Source of the DNA: Candidatus Aenigmatarchaeota archaeon
Lineage (GTDB): Archaea > Aenigmatarchaeota > Aenigmatarchaeia > GW2011-AR5 > WALA01
Length of the DNA: 6,215 nt
Direction: 5' to 3'
NCBI GenBank assembly: GCA_015522745.1
Contig: WALQ01000014.1
Span: 1-6,215, forward strand
This document shows, in pieces, positions 6,127-6,215 of the stretch. Positions within the stretch are counted from its first letter, which is position 1. Every line of letters begins with the position of its first letter. The position numbers and the translations under genes are program-made. The notes beneath the pieces were generated by a model that was not told the origin of the DNA, did no database searches, and saw nothing but the letters and a program-made list of their open reading frames with translations.

Positions 6127-6215
6127 TCAGTAAACGTTGCCGAGCTCAAAACCGATTCCATTTTCTCTCAGTATTCCACCAACGACATTCACACATCCTA
6201 TTTCCTGTCTCTTAT
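6127..6215 (-). CDS. C-terminal fragment of an unidentified gene (runs off the window end)
   Basis: An open frame enters from the right edge and ends at a TGA (6127-6129), giving 28 visible residues that include VNVVGGILRENGIGFELG. The other two frames of this strand hit stops within this stretch. The Gly/Ile/Val pattern looks like a real folded C-terminus. I do not recognise the family. The stop lies 56 bases before the hydrolase start, with that gene's TATA box in between, so co-transcription is not required. Confidence 0.5.
   Translation of the reverse strand, partial: KRQEIGCVNVVGGILRENGIGFELGNVY

Noticed and set aside
5868..6161. 97-codon - strand frame overlapping the hydrolase start
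   Set aside because: It is out of frame with the MBL protein over its conserved N-terminus and has a composition typical of a shifted frame.

Overview
The window is a piece of archaeal chromosome. The two largest genes are informational and of clearly archaeal type: a class-1 release factor aRF1 (NIKS, YWCDQRF and GGQ motifs) and an archaeal-form valyl-tRNA synthetase. Translation and promoter signals agree: GGTG-type Shine-Dalgarno sequences, TATA-like boxes about 25 bases before inferred transcript starts, and at least one apparently leaderless gene. The shortened aRF1 and compact ValRS would fit a reduced-genome lineage such as a DPANN archaeon, but the sequence alone does not fix the phylum.

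Layout: a + strand gene (6-452, possibly cut at its 5' end by the window edge) encodes a small helical protein with the sequence pattern of a soluble lytic transglycosylase domain. It converges on aRF1 with only five bases between the two stop codons. Everything else is on the - strand. In transcription order these are: the tail of an unidentified gene (6127-6215), an uncharacterised metallo-beta-lactamase-fold hydrolase (5291-6070), two small unrecognised overlapping genes (4638-5183 and 4178-4645), valS (1727-4108) and prf1 (458-1627). The longest stretch without a gene is about 100 bases, so all gaps are promoter or terminator sized. No tRNA, rRNA, CRISPR, insertion sequence or notable repeat was seen.

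How the genes work together: valS and prf1 both serve translation (Val-tRNA charging and stop-codon release) and may be partly co-transcribed, since they lie 99 bases apart with similar ribosome-binding sites. The two small genes form their own unit. The first product looks cytoplasmic with an acidic tail, and the second is a single-pass membrane protein with an outward-facing domain. They share an 8-base overlap, and the second gene's Shine-Dalgarno lies inside the first. The hydrolase has its own promoter and no ribosome-binding site.

The most interesting item is the lytic-transglycosylase-like protein, because archaea lack murein. It is also AT-rich with AGA-only arginine codons, unlike the translation genes beside it.
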